Made by a program: the position numbers and the translations under genes. A stretch of DNA of 42,934 bases from Jiangella aurantiaca (lineage in GTDB: Bacteria; Actinomycetota; Actinomycetes; Jiangellales; Jiangellaceae): NCBI RefSeq assembly GCF_004349105.1, contig NZ_SMLB01000055.1, positions 1 to 42,934 on the forward strand, in the 5' to 3' direction. Shown piece by piece: positions 1 to 8,317 of this stretch (within the stretch, counting starts at the first letter, position 1; every line of letters begins with the position of its first letter). Below the pieces are notes generated by a model that had not been told where the DNA came from, made no database searches, and was given only the letters and a program-made list of their open reading frames with translations.

Positions 1-8
1 GGGCGGGG

Positions 9-1097
9 TCAGCCGTCGTGCTTCAACAGGGCGCCGGCGTGCCGTCCGGCGGCGGCCGCCGCCAGGAAGTAGGCGGTGTCGTCCTCCAGGCCGCGGCCCA
101 TCGTGGTCAGCGCGACGGGCGCGGTGGCCAGCGCCTCCTCGAGCCCGTCGACGGGCACGGTGACGACGTGGTGGCGGCTCTCCAGCCGGGCCGCCTGGGA
201 GCGGACCTTCTCGCCGAACTCGCCGGGCAGGTCCGGGACGACGATGTCGGCCGGCGCCAGCGCAACCCGGCCGTACGCCGTCAGGCTGTGGTGCGACACG
301 CCGTGGTGCCGGGCCCGCGGGTCGGCGGAACTGACCCGCAGCGACCCCACCGGCCGCCCACCCAGGACCACCGCCGCGTTGACCGCCTCGCCGCAGGCGA
401 CGCCGGAGAACCCCCAGCGGGTCCCCGTGCCGAGGTTGCCCGGCCCTTGCGTGACGACCGCGACGTCGGCCTCCAGCACGTGCTTGGCGGCCAGCAGCCC
501 GGTGTGCAGCGTCACGGCCTCCAGGTCGCCGCCGAACGCCTGCCCGACGGTGACCGTCCCGGCCAGCCATCCGGCCTCGCGCAGCGCCGCCGCGGTCTTG
601 CTGAACCACAGCGGCAGCGCGCCGCCGTCCGTCATCACGTAGGCCACGCGCACCGAAGCGGGGAACGACGCGGACGTCGTCAGCCCGGCCAGGATCGCGG
701 GCAGAGCCGAGTGCAGGTCCGCCGTCACGACCGGCAGTCCCTCCAGGTCGTCGGCCTCGCGCAGCAGTTCGTACCACTCCGAGTCCTGCTCGTCGACGCC
801 GAGGACCGTTGCCTGCAGCGGCGTGTAGCGAGCCTTGACCAGGTGGCCGGGGCCGGGCGCGGGGTCCGGCGGCAGCTGGTTCGGCACCGCGACGACCAGC
901 GCGTACCCGCCGGTGCCCAGGCCCATGGCCAGCGCCGTAGTGTTGAGCACGACGATCTCGCCCGGCCGCGGCCGCCCGACCAGGTGGTCGTAGGCCACGG
1001 CGCGCACCAGCTCCCCGTCGACCTCGACACGCAGCTGCGTGGCACCGGGCCAGGAGGCGTCTACTGTTTTGACAACACCGTTTCGCCAGCGGATCAC
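9..1097 (-). CDS. DUF3866 family protein
   Basis: This 362-residue protein resembles the actinobacterial DUF3866 family, whose biochemical role I do not know. No signal peptide or membrane segment is visible. It is rich in Gly and Ala, with conserved-looking stretches such as GPGNLGTGTRWGFSG in the middle and HHGVSHHSLTAYG further on, which suggest a Rossmann-like enzyme fold rather than a structural protein. The ATG start is followed by IRWRNGVV, the usual beginning of this family. It is transcribed away from pafB, and the two share a gap of about 55 bases that must hold both promoters. The position next to pafBC is common in actinobacteria. Family assignment is from memory of sequence pattern; function unknown. 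Confidence 0.75.
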   Translation of the reverse strand: MIRWRNGVVKTVDASWPGATQLRVEVDGELVRAVAYDHLVGRPRPGEIVVLNTTALAMGLGTGGYALVVAVPNQLPPDPAPGPGHLVKARYTPLQATVLGVDEQDSEWYELLREADDLEGLPVVTADLHSALPAILAGLTTSASFPASVRVAYVMTDGGALPLWFSKTAAALREAGWLAGTVTVGQAFGGDLEAVTLHTGLLAAKHVLEADVAVVTQGPGNLGTGTRWGFSGVACGEAVNAAVVLGGRPVGSLRVSSADPRARHHGVSHHSLTAYGRVALAPADIVVPDLPGEFGEKVRSQAARLESRHHVVTVPVDGLEEALATAPVALTTMGRGLEDDTAYFLAAAAAGRHAGALLKHDG

Positions 1098-1151
1098 GCC
1101 TTGAGACTAGCTATTGGCTAGTCTCGCGCTGGCAAGGGATTGGGGGTAGGC

Positions 1152-2126
1152 GTGTCGCAGGCGGCCAAGAGCGAGCGGCTGATGAACCTCGTCATCTGTC
1201 TGCTCGTCGCGCGCGGGTACGTGCCGAAGAGCCGGATCCGCGAGGTGGTCGGCGGGTACGGCGACCAGAGCGACGATGCCTTCGAGCGGATGTTCGAGCG
1301 CGACAAGGAAGAGCTGCGCGAGGTCGGCATCCCGATCGAGACCGGCTCGTTCGACCCGCTCGGCGACGAAGAGCCCGGCTACCGCATCCTGCGGCACGAG
1401 TTCGAGCTGCCGGAGATCCGCCTGGAGCCCGACGAGGCCGCCGTCGTCGGGCTGGCCGCGCGGGTCTGGCAGCACACGTACCTCTCCGAGGCGTCCAGCA
1501 ACGCCGTTCTCAAGCTGCAGGCGGTCGGCGTCGAGGCCGACACCGGGTCGCTGGGCGCCGTCGAGCCGCGGGTCGGGGGAGAGGAGCCGGCGTTCTGGCC
1601 GCTCTGGGAGGCCGTCCGCGACCGCCGCCCGGTCGCCTTCCACCACCGCAAGAGCTCGACGTCGGAGCCGCTGCTGCGGCACCTCCAGCCGTGGAGCGTA
1701 CTGTCCTGGCACGGCCGCTGGTACGTCGTCGGCTTCGACACCGTCCGCGAGGCGGCCCGGATGTTCCGCATGTCGCGCATCGTCGGCGACGTCCGGCCCG
1801 ACGGCCACCCCGGCGGCTACGAGGTCCCGGCGCCTGAGACGGTCCGCGAGGCGGCCGCCAGCCTCGCACCGCCGGAGCGCTCGCCCGTCCTGCACGCGCT
1901 CGTCCGGGTCCGGCACGGCAGCGGGCACGGCATGCGCCGGCGCGCTACGTTCGTAGCTACGGACGCGACTACGGGATGGGACGAGGTGACAGTGCCCTAC
2001 ACCAGCAACCAGGCGCTGGCCGAAGAGCTGGTCAGCCACGGTGCCGACGTCGTCGCGCTGGAGCCGGTCGAGCTGCGCGACGCCGTCGTCGAGCGGCTGC
2101 GAGCCATGTTGGCGGTGCCCGCGTGA
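1152..2126 (+). CDS. pafB: PafB, WYL-domain transcriptional regulator
   Basis: PafB forms a complex with PafC that activates the mycobacterial-type, LexA/RecA-independent DNA damage response. The product has about 324 residues: an N-terminal winged helix (about 1-75, SERLMNLVICLLVARGYV), then a WYL domain around 150-225 with the diagnostic HGRWYVVGFD, and a C-terminal WCX-like extension. I chose GTG at 1152 because GGGGGTAGG lies just upstream and SQAAKSERLMNL is the usual PafB beginning; an in-frame TTG at 1140 would add four residues. The stop overlaps the pafC start by 4 bases (GTGA), so the two subunits are translationally coupled. The name 'proteasome accessory factor' is historical; no proteasome gene lies in the window. 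Confidence 0.92.
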   Translation: MSQAAKSERLMNLVICLLVARGYVPKSRIREVVGGYGDQSDDAFERMFERDKEELREVGIPIETGSFDPLGDEEPGYRILRHEFELPEIRLEPDEAAVVGLAARVWQHTYLSEASSNAVLKLQAVGVEADTGSLGAVEPRVGGEEPAFWPLWEAVRDRRPVAFHHRKSSTSEPLLRHLQPWSVLSWHGRWYVVGFDTVREAARMFRMSRIVGDVRPDGHPGGYEVPAPETVREAAASLAPPERSPVLHALVRVRHGSGHGMRRRATFVATDATTGWDEVTVPYTSNQALAEELVSHGADVVALEPVELRDAVVERLRAMLAVPA

Positions 2127-3172
2127 CGTCGGAGAAGAAGCGGCCGGCGAAGAGGACCACCCGGAAACGGACGGCCGCGAAGACCACTGCGCCCGCCCGC
2201 CGCGCCGACAGCGCGCAGGCGCAGGTCACCCGGCTGCTGTCGATGCTGCCGTACCTGCGCTCGCACCCCAGCGCGAAGGTCTCCGAGGTCGCCGCGCTGT
2301 TCGGGGTCAGCGAGCGGCAGGTCATCCGCGACCTGCAGGTGCTGTGGTTCTCCGGCCTGCCCGGCCTGCAGATGGGCGACTACATCGAGGTCGACATGGA
2401 GGCGGTCGAGGGCGAGGGCATCATCAGCGTCTCGAACGCCGACTACCTCGCCCGGCCGCTGCGGCTGCGCACCGACGAGGCTGTCGCGCTCATCGTGGCG
2501 CTGCGGACGCTGGCGTCCGTGCCCGGCTCGTTCGAGCGGGGCGCCGTCGAGCGGGCCATCACGAAGCTCGAGAACGCCGCCGGCGAGGCCGCCCAGCAGG
2601 CGGCGGCCGTGCAGGTGCAGGTCGACGGCGACGCGGTCGCCGACGTCGCCGCGACGGTGCGCAGCGCACTGGACGCGAAGAACCGCCTGCACCTGTCCTA
2701 CTGGGTGCCCGCGCGCGACGAGGCCACCGAGCGCGACGTCGACCCCATGCGCCTGGTCGTGGTCGACGGCCGGCTCTACCTGGAGGGCTGGTGCCACCGC
2801 GCCGAGTCGGTGCGGCTGTTCCGGCTCGACCGCGTGCTCGACGTCAAGGAGCTCGACGTCCCGGCGGAAGTGCCTAGCGAGGCGCGGCCGCGGAACCTCG
2901 ACGGCGGCCTGTTCCAGCCGTCCCCAGATGACGAGTTGGTGACATTCGAGCTGACTCCGGCCGGCCGCTGGGTGGCCGACTACTACCCGTACGAGACCGC
3001 CGAGGAGCTGCCCGGAAGCGCGCTGCGACTGCAGCTGCGCGCCCGCGACCGCGCCTGGGTGCGACGGCTGGCGCTCCGGCTGGGCAGCACTGGCCGGGTG
3101 GTCGCGCCGGCCGACCTGTCCGCCGAGGTCACGGCGGCCGCCCGCGAGGCGCTGGCCGCGTACGAGGGGTAG
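2123..3172 (+). CDS. pafC: PafC, WYL-domain transcriptional regulator
   Basis: PafC is the partner of PafB in the DNA-damage-responsive activator. The product is about 349 residues, starting at the GTG that overlaps the pafB stop. A lysine/arginine-rich tail of about 25 residues (SEKKRPAKRTTRKRTAAK) comes before the winged helix, SQAQVTRLLSMLPYL being the real domain start in shorter homologues; this basic tail may add nonspecific DNA affinity (inference). The helix-turn-helix includes VSEVAALFGVSERQVIRDLQVL, and the WYL domain carries DPMRLVVVDGRLYLEGWC followed by RLFRLDRV. An in-frame start further upstream would lie inside pafB and is rejected. The gene runs directly into the next small ORF. 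Confidence 0.92.
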   Translation: MTSEKKRPAKRTTRKRTAAKTTAPARRADSAQAQVTRLLSMLPYLRSHPSAKVSEVAALFGVSERQVIRDLQVLWFSGLPGLQMGDYIEVDMEAVEGEGIISVSNADYLARPLRLRTDEAVALIVALRTLASVPGSFERGAVERAITKLENAAGEAAQQAAAVQVQVDGDAVADVAATVRSALDAKNRLHLSYWVPARDEATERDVDPMRLVVVDGRLYLEGWCHRAESVRLFRLDRVLDVKELDVPAEVPSEARPRNLDGGLFQPSPDDELVTFELTPAGRWVADYYPYETAEELPGSALRLQLRARDRAWVRRLALRLGSTGRVVAPADLSAEVTAAAREALAAYEG

Positions 3173-3357
3173 TGTTCAGGGTCATGTCCGCACTCGCCGC
3201 CTGGCTGTTCGTCGCCCTCGCCGTGGCGTTCGTGCTCGCGATCGTCCTGGTCGTGCGGGCCGGGTGGGTGCTGCTGCGCAAGCTCGGCGTGCTCGGCCGG
3301 GAGATGAACGCTCTGCAAGACGACATTGACGAGACCGTAGGATCGAGGTTGAAGTAG
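3172..3357 (+). CDS. Small single-pass membrane protein, function unknown
   Basis: This is a 61-residue protein with one strong membrane segment (about residues 7-30, AAWLFVALAVAFVLAIVLVV) followed by a short basic and then acidic cytoplasmic tail ending DDIDETVGSRLK. Its GTG start shares one base with the pafC stop (TAGTG); an ATG at 3184 is an alternative that would give 57 residues. It sits between pafC and tatA, where actinobacteria often carry a small membrane ORF, so it is probably co-transcribed. I do not recognise a family with a known role. Helper or regulatory functions in Tat export are possible only by position. Confidence 0.7.
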   Translation: MFRVMSALAAWLFVALAVAFVLAIVLVVRAGWVLLRKLGVLGREMNALQDDIDETVGSRLK

Positions 3358-3363
3358 TCCCCG

Positions 3364-3394
3364 GCACGACGGCGGGATGCCCGGCTTGTCGTGC
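3364..3394 (+). terminator. Hairpin between the small membrane ORF and tatA
   Basis: GCACGAC (3364-3370) pairs perfectly with GTCGTGC (3388-3394), and CGGG/CCCG inside can extend the stem. It lies 6 bases after the preceding stop and about 48 bases before tatA. No T-run follows. It may act as an intrinsic-like terminator, attenuator or processing site that lets tatA be expressed at its own level. Confidence 0.4.
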
Positions 3395-3441
3395 ATCACG
3401 GGTACCATTCGACGGGACGCCCCCGTAGGAAGAGGTCGACC

Positions 3442-3756
3442 ATGGGCAACATCGGCACCTGGCAACTCATCATCGTCTTGGCCATCGTGCTCCTCCTTTT
3501 CGGGGCCAAGCGGCTGCCGGAGGCCGCGCGGGGGCTGGGTCGTTCGCTGAAGATCTTCAAGTCCGAGACCGAGGGCCTCATCAACAAGGACGACAAGGCC
3601 GGCGACGTCACCGGCGAGGGCGCTCCGCAGGCCCAGCAGCCCGCGCAGCGCGCCGTCGAGCCGACCGCCACGCCGCAGCAGCAGGCAACCCCGCAGCAGC
3701 CCGCGGCCCAGCAGCCGGGCGCGCCGGCCGACGACCAGACGCGCCGCGACGCCTGA
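3442..3756 (+). CDS. tatA: Twin-arginine translocase subunit TatA
   Basis: TatA builds the protein-conducting channel of the twin-arginine translocase, which exports folded proteins across the cytoplasmic membrane. The 104-residue product shows the family layout: a very short N-terminus (GNIGTW), one membrane helix (about 6-21, [19 protein letters not shown]) with the conserved FG pair and KRLPE hinge, an amphipathic helix ([15 protein letters not shown]), and a long Gln/Pro/Ala-rich disordered tail. I chose ATG 3442, preceded by GGAAGAGGTCGACC; an upstream in-frame start at 3391 would add 17 residues that do not belong to the family. tatC follows after 21 bases, so the two form an operon. 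TatB is not seen here. Confidence 0.95.
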   Translation: MGNIGTWQLIIVLAIVLLLFGAKRLPEAARGLGRSLKIFKSETEGLINKDDKAGDVTGEGAPQAQQPAQRAVEPTATPQQQATPQQPAAQQPGAPADDQTRRDA

Positions 3757-3777
3757 CGAAGCACGCAGTAGACCGAC

Positions 3778-4653
3778 GTGGCGACAGTGATCGGCCGTCG
3801 GGGGAAGGGCTCCAAGCCGGAGCGTGACCCCGAGGGCCGCATGACCCTCACCGAACATTTGCGCGAGCTGCGCAACCGCGTCCTGAAGGCCGCGCTCGCG
3901 GTGGTGGCGTTCGGCGTCCTCGGGTTCGTCTTCCGCGACCAGATCTTCAACTTCCTGGTCGACCCGTTCATCGAGGCCACCGAGCAGACCGGCCGCGACG
4001 CCGACCTGAACTTCCGCGAGATGATGGACCCGCTCGTGGTCCCACTGCGCATCGCCATGCTCACGGGCCTCGTTCTCGGCGCCCCGGTCTGGATCTATCA
4101 GCTCTGGGCGTTCGTCACGCCGGCGCTGTACCGCAACGAGAAGAAGTGGGCGCTGGCCGTCGTGGGCGCCGCCGTGCCGATGTTCGGCCTGGGCGTGCTG
4201 CTGGCCATCTGGCTGATGCCGCGGGCGATGGTCTTCATGCAGAACTTCGCCCCCGACAACGCCAGCATGCTGGTCGACTTCAGCAGCTATCTCAGCTTCG
4301 CAATCCGGCTGGTGCTGGTCTTCGGTATCGGGTTCCTGCTGCCCATCTTCGTGATCCTGCTCAACGCCGTCGGCGTGCTGCGGCACGAGACGCTCGGCGC
4401 CGCACGGCGCTGGGTCATCGTCGGGATCTTCGCCTTCGGCGCCATCGCCACGCCGACCGGCGACCCGCTCTCGCTCATGGTGCTGGCCACCCCGATGTGG
4501 CTGCTGTTCGAGGTCGCCGTGCTCGTCTGCCGCTTCATGGACAAGCGCCGTGACCGGGTGGCGGGGGCTGGGCTGGCCGACGACGAGGCCACGCCGGACG
4601 ACATGCTGGACCAGCTGGGCCGCGTCGACGACGATGACGACCGCCGGCGATGA
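3778..4653 (+). CDS. tatC: Twin-arginine translocase subunit TatC
   Basis: TatC is the membrane receptor that binds RR signal peptides and nucleates the Tat translocon. The 291-residue product has the six-helix TatC architecture. MTLTEHLRELRNRVLKA near residue 22 is the canonical first cytoplasmic loop (the L-x-E-L-R-x-R signature), and IYQLWAFVTPALYRNEKKWA is the conserved segment after the second helix. GTG 3778 gives an N-terminal extension of about 20 basic residues that is usual in actinobacteria. The end overlaps the lipid kinase start by 20 bases. A candidate Tat client, the amidase at 15130-16779, lies in the same window. Confidence 0.95.
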   Translation: MATVIGRRGKGSKPERDPEGRMTLTEHLRELRNRVLKAALAVVAFGVLGFVFRDQIFNFLVDPFIEATEQTGRDADLNFREMMDPLVVPLRIAMLTGLVLGAPVWIYQLWAFVTPALYRNEKKWALAVVGAAVPMFGLGVLLAIWLMPRAMVFMQNFAPDNASMLVDFSSYLSFAIRLVLVFGIGFLLPIFVILLNAVGVLRHETLGAARRWVIVGIFAFGAIATPTGDPLSLMVLATPMWLLFEVAVLVCRFMDKRRDRVAGAGLADDEATPDDMLDQLGRVDDDDDRRR

Positions 4654-5533
4654 GGTCGCGCTCCTGATCAACCCGTCGGCCGGCCGTGGGCGTGGCGCCC
4701 GGGCCGGCCGACGTGCCGCTCACCGGCTGGCCGCGGCCGGGCTGACGGTGCGCACCGTGGCCGGCCGCGACGTCCGCGAGGCCGCCGATCTGGCCCGCGA
4801 GAGCGTCGAGGACGGCGTCCGCGCGCTCGTCGTGGTCGGCGGCGACGGCATGGTCCACCTGGGTCTGCAGGCCGTGGCCGGCACCGGGATCCCGTTCGGC
4901 GTCGTCCCGGCCGGCACCGGCAACGACTTCGCCCGGGCGCTCGGCCTCCCGCTCCGCGACCCGGACGCCGCCGCCGACGTCGTCGCCGCAGGCCGGCTCC
5001 GCGAGGTCGACCTCGGCCGCACCGAGGGCCAGTGGTTCGCGGGCGTCGTCGCGGCCGGGTTCGACGCCAAGGTGAACGACCGCGTCAACCGCATGCGCTG
5101 GCCGAAGGGGCCGCGCCGCTACGACGTCGCCACCTTCGCCGAGCTGGGCGTCTTCAAACCCATCGCGTACCACCTCGAGCTCGACGGCGAGGTGCTCGAC
5201 CTCGAGGCCATGCTGGTCGCCGTCGGCAACATCCCGTCCTACGGCGGCGGGCTGCGCATCACGCCCGGTGCCGAGCTGGACGACGGCATGTTCGACGTCG
5301 TCGTGGTGGCGCCGGTGAGCCGGGCGACGCTGGTCCGGGCGTTCCGCCGGGTCAAGCGGGGCACCCACACGGCGTACCCGTTCGTGACGGTGCATCGGGC
5401 CCGGCGGGTCAAACTGGACGCACCCGGCATCACCGCTTACGTCGACGGCGAACGGCTCGGCCCGCTGCCCCGCACGTTCGACGTCGTCCCGCGAGCCCAG
5501 CAGGTGTACGCACCGCCCGGCGGGTTACCGTAG
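4634..5533 (+). CDS. Diacylglycerol kinase / lipid kinase family protein
   Basis: Proteins of this family phosphorylate diacylglycerol or related lipids with ATP at the membrane. The 299-residue product has the nucleotide-binding GGDG (about 69-72) in VVVGGDGMVHLGLQA, the substrate-loop GTGNDFARALG (about 94-104), an N-terminal LLINPSAGRGRG and the C-terminal beta-sandwich with VDGERLGPLPRTFDVVP. I took ATG 4634 inside the end of tatC, since the family begins just before LLINPSAG; the 20-base overlap implies coupled translation. Known relatives are DgkB/YerQ and sphingosine-kinase-like enzymes, and the exact lipid cannot be told from sequence. helY follows after 4 bases. Confidence 0.88.
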   Translation: MTTAGDEVALLINPSAGRGRGARAGRRAAHRLAAAGLTVRTVAGRDVREAADLARESVEDGVRALVVVGGDGMVHLGLQAVAGTGIPFGVVPAGTGNDFARALGLPLRDPDAAADVVAAGRLREVDLGRTEGQWFAGVVAAGFDAKVNDRVNRMRWPKGPRRYDVATFAELGVFKPIAYHLELDGEVLDLEAMLVAVGNIPSYGGGLRITPGAELDDGMFDVVVVAPVSRATLVRAFRRVKRGTHTAYPFVTVHRARRVKLDAPGITAYVDGERLGPLPRTFDVVPRAQQVYAPPGGLP

Positions 5534-5537
5534 CCTC

Positions 5538-8297
5538 ATGAGTTCGCCGGCGGAACGCTACGCGGCAGCACATGAGCGGCAACGCGATCCGTCCCCCCGG
5601 CTGCGGGAGTTCCAGGCCGGGTACGGGTTCCGGCTCGACGAGTTCCAGCTGCGCGCCTGCCGCAGTGTCGAGGCCGGCCGCGGTGTGCTGGTAGCGGCGC
5701 CGACCGGGGCCGGCAAGACGCTGGTCGGCGAGTTCGCCGTGCACCTGGCCCTGGAAGAGGGCCGCAAGTGTTTCTACACCACGCCGATCAAGGCGCTGTC
5801 GAACCAGAAGTACCACGACCTCGTCGAGCGCCACGGCGAGGACAAGGTCGGCCTGCTGACCGGCGACAACACCGTCAACGGCGAGGCGCCCGTGGTCGTC
5901 ATGACCACCGAGGTGCTGCGGAACATGCTCTACGCCGGCTCGACGACGCTGAACGGCCTGAGCTACGTCGTCATGGACGAGGTGCACTACCTCGCCGACC
6001 GGTTCCGCGGCGCCGTCTGGGAGGAAGTGATCATCAACCTCCAGGAGTCGGTGAGCGTCATCTCGCTGTCGGCCACCGTCTCCAACGCCGAGGAGTTCGG
6101 CGACTGGCTCACCACCGTCCGCGGCGACACCGACGTCGTCGTCGAGGAGAAGCGGCCGGTCCCGCTGTGGCAGCACGTCATGATCGGGTCGCGGCTGTAC
6201 GACCTGTTCGGCCAGGGCGAGGCCGACGGCGACGGCCGCCGCGTGGTCAGCCCGGAGCTGGTCCGGGCCGGCCGCGACGACGTCCGCAACTCCCGGCCCG
6301 GCGGACGTACGGGCCGCGGCGGGCGACCGCCACGCCGTCCGCGCGGTACGTACACGCCGGGCCGGGTCGAGGTGCTGGAGAAGCTCGACGCCGCCGGGCT
6401 GCTGCCGGGCATCGTGTTCGTGTTCAGCCGGGCCGGCTGCGAGGCCGCCGTGCAGCAGTGCCTGAGCGCCGGCGTGCGGCTGACGTCGCCGGACGAGCGG
6501 CAGGAGATCCGGGCGCTGGTCGAGGAGCGCACCGCCGGCATCCCCGAGGGCGACCTGCACGTTCTCGGCTACCACGAGTGGGCCGAGGGCCTGGAGCGCG
6601 GCATCGCGGCCCACCACGCGGGCATGCTGCCGACGTTCAAGGAGGTCGTCGAGGAGCTGTTCGTCCGCGGGCTGATCCGGGCCGTCTTCGCCACCGAGAC
6701 GCTGGCGCTGGGCATCAACATGCCGGCGCGCACCGTCGTGCTGGAGCGGCTGGTCAAGTGGAACGGCGAGACCCACGCCGACGTCACGCCGGGGGAGTAC
6801 ACCCAGCTCACCGGCCGGGCCGGGCGGCGCGGCATCGACATCGAGGGGCACGCCGTCGTGCTGTGGCAGCCCGGGTTCGACCCCACGGCGGTCGCCGGAC
6901 TGGCCTCGACCCGCACGTTCCCGCTGCGCTCGTCCTTCCGGCCGTCGTACAACATGGCCGTCAACCTGGTCGGACGGGTCGGGCGCGGCTCCGCGCGGGA
7001 GATCTTGGAGTCGTCGTTCGCCCAGTTCCAGGCCGACCGCGCGGTCGTCGGCCTCGCCCGCCAGCTGCGCCGGGCCGAGGAGGCGCTCGATGGCTACCGC
7101 GAGGCGATGACCTGCGACCAGGGCGACTTCGAGGAGTACGCCCGGCTGCGCCAGGCGATCAAGGACCGTGAGACCCAGCTGGCCCGCGAGGGCACGGCGC
7201 AGCGCCGGGCGGCGTCCCAGGCGTCGCTGGAGAGGCTGCGGCCGGGCGACGTGATCCGGGTGCCGACCGGCAAGTTCGCCGGGCTGGCGGTCGTGCTCGA
7301 TCCCGGCATGCCCGGCGGCGGGCCGCACGGCGGCGACGGCCCCCGCCCGACGGTGCTCACCGAGGGCCGGCAGGTGCGCCGGCTGTCGCTGATCGACTTC
7401 CCGAGCGCGGTCGAGCCGCTGGCGAAGGTGCGCATCCCGCGCTCGTTCAACCCGCGGGTCCCGGCGTCGCGGCGCGACCTCGCGGCGTCGCTGCGGGCGA
7501 AGGCGCCCGACGACGGCGGCCGCCAGTACCACGGCCGCCGGCGCGGCCGGTCCGCGGCGGCCGACGACGAGGAACTGGCCCGGCTGCGCCGGCAGCTGCG
7601 CGACCACCCGTGCCACCGCTGCCCGGACCGCGAGGAGCACGCCCGCTGGGCCGAGCGCTGGCTGCGGCTGCGGCGCGAGGCCGACCAGCTGCAGCGCCGC
7701 GTCGAGTCGCGCACCAACACCGTCGCCCGGCAGTTCGACCGCGTCTGCCGGGTGCTCGAGGATCTCGACTACCTGTCCGGCGACGACGTCACGCCGTCCG
7801 GCCGGCGGCTGGCCCGGCTCTACGGCGAGCTGGACCTGCTGGCCGCCGAGTGCATCCGCCGCGACGTGTGGGCCGGGTTGGACCCGGCCGAGCTGGCCGC
7901 CGCCGTCGCCGCGCTCACGTACGAGTCGCGGCAGCCCGACGACGCCGTCCCGCCGCGGCTGCCGCCGGGCCGGGTCCGCGACGTGCTGGCTGAGATGGTG
8001 CGGCTGTGGGGCGACCTCGACCACGTCGAGTCCACCCACCGGCTGGACTTCCTGCGCGAGCCCGACCTCGGGTTCACCCACGCCGCCTGGCGCTGGGCCA
8101 GCGGCCACCAGCTCGACTCCGTGCTGCGCGACGCCGACCTCGCCGCCGGCGACTTCGTCCGGGCCGTCCGGCAGCTGCTGGACCTGCTCGACCAGATCGC
8201 CGACGCCGCGTCCGGCACGCCGCTGCGCGAGACCGCGCGGCTGGCGGCGGGGGCGCTGCGGCGCGGCGTGGTGGCGTACGCGACGCTGTCGGCGTGA
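5538..8297 (+). CDS. helY: HelY, Ski2/Mtr4-like DEAD/DEAH-box helicase
   Basis: HelY is a large superfamily 2 helicase related to eukaryotic Ski2 and Mtr4, presumed to unwind RNA or DNA in the cytoplasm; its substrate is not firmly known. The 919-residue product carries Walker A APTGAGKT (54-61), DEVH (147-150), SAT (178-180), and QLTGRAGRRGID near 425 (motif VI). A basic Gly/Arg linker at about 250-272 interrupts the helicase core (GGRTGRGGRPPRRPRG), and a C-terminal DSHCT region follows. A second basic linker lies near 655. The ATG is 4 bases after the lipid kinase stop. This order after tatC matches many actinobacterial genomes. Its GTGA stop overlap makes a downstream GTG possible as the next start. 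Confidence 0.92.
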   Translation: MSSPAERYAAAHERQRDPSPRLREFQAGYGFRLDEFQLRACRSVEAGRGVLVAAPTGAGKTLVGEFAVHLALEEGRKCFYTTPIKALSNQKYHDLVERHGEDKVGLLTGDNTVNGEAPVVVMTTEVLRNMLYAGSTTLNGLSYVVMDEVHYLADRFRGAVWEEVIINLQESVSVISLSATVSNAEEFGDWLTTVRGDTDVVVEEKRPVPLWQHVMIGSRLYDLFGQGEADGDGRRVVSPELVRAGRDDVRNSRPGGRTGRGGRPPRRPRGTYTPGRVEVLEKLDAAGLLPGIVFVFSRAGCEAAVQQCLSAGVRLTSPDERQEIRALVEERTAGIPEGDLHVLGYHEWAEGLERGIAAHHAGMLPTFKEVVEELFVRGLIRAVFATETLALGINMPARTVVLERLVKWNGETHADVTPGEYTQLTGRAGRRGIDIEGHAVVLWQPGFDPTAVAGLASTRTFPLRSSFRPSYNMAVNLVGRVGRGSAREILESSFAQFQADRAVVGLARQLRRAEEALDGYREAMTCDQGDFEEYARLRQAIKDRETQLAREGTAQRRAASQASLERLRPGDVIRVPTGKFAGLAVVLDPGMPGGGPHGGDGPRPTVLTEGRQVRRLSLIDFPSAVEPLAKVRIPRSFNPRVPASRRDLAASLRAKAPDDGGRQYHGRRRGRSAAADDEELARLRRQLRDHPCHRCPDREEHARWAERWLRLRREADQLQRRVESRTNTVARQFDRVCRVLEDLDYLSGDDVTPSGRRLARLYGELDLLAAECIRRDVWAGLDPAELAAAVAALTYESRQPDDAVPPRLPPGRVRDVLAEMVRLWGDLDHVESTHRLDFLREPDLGFTHAAWRWASGHQLDSVLRDADLAAGDFVRAVRQLLDLLDQIADAASGTPLRETARLAAGALRRGVVAYATLSA

Positions 8298-8317
8298 CGT
8301 CTTCCGGGGGTGCTGCG

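Noticed and set aside
5430-8108. Very long open frame on the minus strand opposite helY
   Set aside because: It is rich in Arg/Ala/Gly with no family pattern; helY on the plus strand has all helicase motifs. Such shadows are normal in GC-rich DNA.
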